From Candidatus Zixiibacteriota bacterium (GTDB lineage: Bacteria > Zixibacteria > MSB-5A5 > SM1-73): 16,883 bases of DNA. How positions within the stretch are numbered: the first letter of the stretch is position 1; the number at the start of each line of letters is the position of its first letter. Shown in pieces: positions 13,563-16,883 of the stretch. The stretch lies in contig JALHUP010000187.1 of the NCBI GenBank assembly GCA_022866585.1, positions 1 through 16,883 of the forward strand, given 5' to 3'. The notes beneath the pieces were generated by a model. The model saw nothing but the letters and a program-made list of their open reading frames with translations. It was not told the DNA's origin and made no database searches. The translations under genes were made by a program, and so were the position numbers.

Positions 13563-16500
13563 TTGCGAATTCACATAACTTCTTTATCTTTATTAAAGCT
13601 CTTAATTAAAGCCTGTCTTTTAATTTTCTGTATGGCAGCTCAAGGGTGGGGAAGCTCGGAGAATATTCTACCCGTGAAAAAAGTAACTCAACCACAATTG
13701 ATTGAAAAATCTTTTGTGAATCATAAAGGTAAGGGATTCAAAAGTGATGTATCTCAAAAAAATCTGCTCCATTTGAAAAGAGAACATCCTTACTCCCTCC
13801 CCATTTTAGCCAAACCACATATTTCGTATACTGAGACTTTAAAGGTTTTGGGGATAAGGGTGGAATTCCAAGAGGAAATCCCAGATGATCCTAAAACCAC
13901 GGGAAATGGACTTTTCGATATGCGAACCCAAGAGAAGTTCCTTCAAGATGAAGGACACGCTATCGATCCTTCTCCTCACGATACCTTGTATTTTAAGAAG
14001 CACATTTTGGCTCTGCATAATTATTGGTGGACGGTTTCAAAAGGGAAATTAGCCATAGAGGGAGAGATTTATCCCAAAAGCGAAACCTTGGCATATCGAC
14101 TCCCTCATTCAATGTCTTATTATGGGGCACCCGATTCCTCTCTTTCCGGTAAAGTTGAAATGTTGCGACAGTTTTTTCATGATTCTTTCAATCTGGCGGA
14201 TTCACTTTCAAGGTATGGCGATCCTTCAATTTATAGGATAGATTTCCAAAACAAAAAATATGACAGTTTTGTAATCTTTCATGCTGGTGCGGATCAGCAA
14301 GGAGATTTAGGAGCGCTGGTTGCTCCGACCCCAGGCGATCTTTTCACTGGTTTCATCGTGTTGGGAGACACGGTATATGTTGAAGGGGATGTTATTACCG
14401 AAGGGCTTTTCATGCCTGAGACAGAGTCGCAAGATAACCGTGTTACCGCGCTAAATGCCGTCTTTGCGCACGAGTTCGGGCATCAGTTAGGCTTGGTCGA
14501 CCTTTATAACAGTCAAACCTTCATGACCCAGGTGGGCGACTTTTCGCTTATGGACAATAATTTTGCGGATGTGGGGGTGGATGTGGGCTATGGAGGCTAC
14601 GTCTCCGGAGTATTGCCTGCGTATCCGGATGCCTGGAGTAAGGCATTTCTGGGATTTATCCAACCGGAAGAGATAAAAGACCAAGAAGACATTAGGCTTT
14701 TTGCCTCGGAGATGCTAAGGGATGATCTTCAAACCATCAAAGTTCCCATAAATTCCGAGGAATATTTTCTGATAGAAAACCGTCAGGTGGACTTGGACGG
14801 CGATCATACCAGCGGACTCAGGGCAGATAGCGTGACCAATGTGATCTTGGGTCCGGTGGACTCAGAAAAAAATTACAATCGGGAATATGACTGGCTTTTA
14901 CCCGGATCTGGAATTTTGATCTGGCACGTAGATGAAGGGGTGGCGTATTTAGATTATGATGGCGATGGGGTGAATAACTTTTGGGGCAACGATCTCCAAC
15001 TGGATAAAGACCGACGCTTCCTCACCATCGTGGAGGCGGATGGAATTATAGATTTTGGCGGTGATTATTATACCGGTTATGGGCGAAAAGAAGATTTATT
15101 TTACAAGGGCAACAACACTGCCTTAACCCCTTATACTTTTCCTTCCAGCAAAAGTCAAAACAAATCTAACACCCATATCTGGATCACCAATATCGGTCAT
15201 TCGGATACCGTGATGAGCTTGGATATTTCACAGGACTGGCAGCAAGCCGGTTTCCCCCAGAAGATTTTTCCCGAAACCAACATAAGTTCTTTGGTATATG
15301 CAGATGTGGACAACAATGGAAATACCGAAATCTTCGCCTCTTCAGATAGGTTTATATATGCTTGGGGTCCTGGAGGGACAAAATTGATTCCAAACAACAA
15401 TCTTTTCGGAATAATTGAGCTGAATGGCGACACCACTTATTTGCCTTTAGCCATATTTGCTGAATCTGATTCAGCCTTTTTCGGACCGCCCTCTTTGGGC
15501 GATTTGAATGGAGACGACACTTTAGAGGTGGTGGCGGCTACGGTGGATGGAAGAGTTTATGCCTGGCATCCTTACGATTTGAATAAAGACGGAAGAGCCG
15601 ATCTTTTGAATGGTTTTCCGCTACAATTAGGAGGACATCTAAGAGCAAAAATTTTAGTGGCACCAATAATTGCGAATTTCGATTCGGGGGTGTCGGATCG
15701 GGAGATACTTGTGTCTGCTGAGCCTACCGGTGACCCCTCGAGGATCATCGTCATTTCTTATAAGGGCAAAATTATATACTCCTCCTCCACTCCCAATGAA
15801 GTAAATGTTATTGGTTTGGCAACTACGGACAGCAACAAGATTAACTTTGTATTAAAGCAGCCTGATTTAAATTACGTGATTCTTTTTATTTGGCATGCGC
15901 TCGTTCCAGGGAGTTGGGGGGATGCAGGAGTTTGCTCGGACACAAAGCCTTTCCTTGTGGTGGGCGATATTAACAGGGATGGCAAATCAGAGGCGGTAGT
16001 CTGTTGTAGACAGCAAGGAACAATTCATGTATATGATCATGGCTTGCATTGCTTGGAAGGCTTTCCGTTATCGACAAATGAGCCGTTGAGTTCTGCACCT
16101 GTGTTGGGAGACATAGACAGAGACGGTTATTTGGAGATAATCGTGGCCTCAACAGACAAAATTTTTGCCTACAATTTCAATGGCACTCCGGTCCGCAATT
16201 TTCCTATCACCGTAAGTCATCCGGGTGGACCCACAGATTTAATAAACTCATCTCCAATTTTAGGAGATGTGGACGGGGATGGTTATCCGGATATAATCGT
16301 TGGCACGAAAGATAAACAGATTTTGGCTTACAATAAAGATGGAAATATGGTGGATGGATTCCCTCTCCCCGTGGGTGGAGCGGTAACTTCATCTCCCATC
16401 TTGTTGAATCTGGATAAAGATGTCAATGCTGAACTTTTGGTCGCCAGTGATGATGGTTTCATATGTGCCTGGGATCTTCCGGGAGAGTATAAAGAAGAGA

Positions 16501-16871
16501 GTTATCCCTGGACTCAGTTTGGCTATGATTGTGGTCATACCAATCATTTTCCCAAAGAAAGTTTACCACCCATGCCTCCTTTGGCTGGAGAGCTTTTGCC
16601 CACAAACTTGGCATATAATTACCCTAATCCTGCAAAAGATCAGACAAAAATTCGATATTACTTGAAAGAAAATGCGAAGGTTAATATAAAAATTTATGAT
16701 CTATCGGGTATGTTGGTGGATGAGTTTTCCGCACCGGGAGAGGGGCAAACAGATAATGAATGCCCCTGGAATAGCTCCAAGTTCGCCAGCGGAGTGTATT
16801 TATGTAGAGTTGAGGCGAAATCGTCAAGTGAAAATAACGTAATATTTTTTAAAATAGCTGTGGTCAAGTAA
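13563..16871 (+). CDS. Secreted M6-type zinc metalloprotease with FG-GAP/VCBS repeats and T9SS sorting domain
   Basis: A probable T9SS cargo protease of about 1102 residues. From TTG 13563 it has a compact signal peptide (basic MRIH start, hydrophobic LLIFCMAA core), a pro-region, and an M6-like catalytic domain with HEFGHQLGLVDLY (about 303-315), the HExxHxxGxxD zinc motif of immune-inhibitor-A-type enzymes. A second conserved block reads GSGILIWHVDEG. From about 580 to 970 there are repeated acidic loops (DVDNNGNTE, DLNGDDTLE, DINRDGKSE, DIDRDGYLE, DVDGDGYPD) of an FG-GAP/VCBS propeller that probably bind calcium. The C-terminus (about 1019-1102) is a NYPNPAKD..VNIKIYDLSGM T9SS type A sorting domain. 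GGAG lies 10 nt upstream of TTG. The frame stays open to ATG 13425, but that extension is encoded by the paired-hairpin repeat and would bury the signal peptide. The stop is 12 bases before the window end, so the gene is complete. Confidence 0.88.
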   Translation: MRIHITSLSLLKLLIKACLLIFCMAAQGWGSSENILPVKKVTQPQLIEKSFVNHKGKGFKSDVSQKNLLHLKREHPYSLPILAKPHISYTETLKVLGIRVEFQEEIPDDPKTTGNGLFDMRTQEKFLQDEGHAIDPSPHDTLYFKKHILALHNYWWTVSKGKLAIEGEIYPKSETLAYRLPHSMSYYGAPDSSLSGKVEMLRQFFHDSFNLADSLSRYGDPSIYRIDFQNKKYDSFVIFHAGADQQGDLGALVAPTPGDLFTGFIVLGDTVYVEGDVITEGLFMPETESQDNRVTALNAVFAHEFGHQLGLVDLYNSQTFMTQVGDFSLMDNNFADVGVDVGYGGYVSGVLPAYPDAWSKAFLGFIQPEEIKDQEDIRLFASEMLRDDLQTIKVPINSEEYFLIENRQVDLDGDHTSGLRADSVTNVILGPVDSEKNYNREYDWLLPGSGILIWHVDEGVAYLDYDGDGVNNFWGNDLQLDKDRRFLTIVEADGIIDFGGDYYTGYGRKEDLFYKGNNTALTPYTFPSSKSQNKSNTHIWITNIGHSDTVMSLDISQDWQQAGFPQKIFPETNISSLVYADVDNNGNTEIFASSDRFIYAWGPGGTKLIPNNNLFGIIELNGDTTYLPLAIFAESDSAFFGPPSLGDLNGDDTLEVVAATVDGRVYAWHPYDLNKDGRADLLNGFPLQLGGHLRAKILVAPIIANFDSGVSDREILVSAEPTGDPSRIIVISYKGKIIYSSSTPNEVNVIGLATTDSNKINFVLKQPDLNYVILFIWHALVPGSWGDAGVCSDTKPFLVVGDINRDGKSEAVVCCRQQGTIHVYDHGLHCLEGFPLSTNEPLSSAPVLGDIDRDGYLEIIVASTDKIFAYNFNGTPVRNFPITVSHPGGPTDLINSSPILGDVDGDGYPDIIVGTKDKQILAYNKDGNMVDGFPLPVGGAVTSSPILLNLDKDVNAELLVASDDGFICAWDLPGEYKEESYPWTQFGYDCGHTNHFPKESLPPMPPLAGELLPTNLAYNYPNPAKDQTKIRYYLKENAKVNIKIYDLSGMLVDEFSAPGEGQTDNECPWNSSKFASGVYLCRVEAKSSSENNVIFFKIAVVK

Positions 16872-16883
16872 CTTCCCTCTCCC

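Noticed and set aside
1..16883. CRISPR array, tRNA, rRNA or insertion sequence
   Set aside because: No regularly spaced direct repeats, no T-arm/anticodon pattern, no rRNA motifs and no transposase were found on either strand.

Overview
The window reads as a chromosome fragment of an anaerobic, uncultivated-type bacterium of the FCB (Fibrobacterota-Chlorobiota-Bacteroidota) assemblage. The FCB placement rests on three consecutive type IX secretion (T9SS) genes: a PorU-type sortase, a PorV/PorQ-family barrel, and an M6 metalloprotease with a T9SS C-terminal domain. The one clear promoter is a classical TTGACA/TATAAT pair rather than the Bacteroidota TTTG-type promoter. This argues for a candidate phylum near, but outside, Bacteroidota proper. 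The Thi4 enzyme carries His where fungal and plant enzymes carry the suicide Cys, which suggests a sulfidic, anoxic lifestyle. I cannot name the phylum from this sequence alone. Every gene I accept is on the + strand.

Left half (1-6006), metabolism and membrane genes: the 3' end of a TrpB2-type tryptophan synthase beta chain; a thiazole synthase Thi4 whose start abuts the trpB stop; an M48/Ste24-like membrane zinc protease; an aconitase/3-isopropylmalate dehydratase large subunit with no small subunit beside it; a DUF554 membrane protein; and a divergent class II fructose-bisphosphate aldolase-like protein. The spacers hold small dispersed repeats. One of them, 2619-2703, folds as two hairpins closed by an outer stem.

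Middle (6007-6721), about 715 bp without a protein gene. The first part contains a CpG-rich, ACG-rich island (about 6121-6300) crossed by two interleaved 11-bp inverted repeats. The second part is a near-complete non-coding RNA unit: consensus sigma70 promoter, a rod-shaped RNA with a 13-bp basal stem, an asymmetric bubble and a 14-bp upper stem, then an intrinsic terminator. It has the size and shape of 6S RNA, though identity is unproven.

Right half (6722-16871), the T9SS block. PorU is the cell-surface sortase that processes cargo C-terminal domains. PorV is the outer-membrane carrier of cargo. The third gene encodes a likely cargo, an M6-type protease with a propeller-like FG-GAP/VCBS region and a sorting domain. 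The PorV homologue is unusual: about 530 residues, consisting of a helical segment and a beta-propeller with two embedded LysM-like modules, split the normal barrel sequence just after the NPAGL motif. A second copy of the paired-hairpin repeat (13434-13523) lies between the porV-like gene and the M6 gene, and probably misleads start prediction for the latter.
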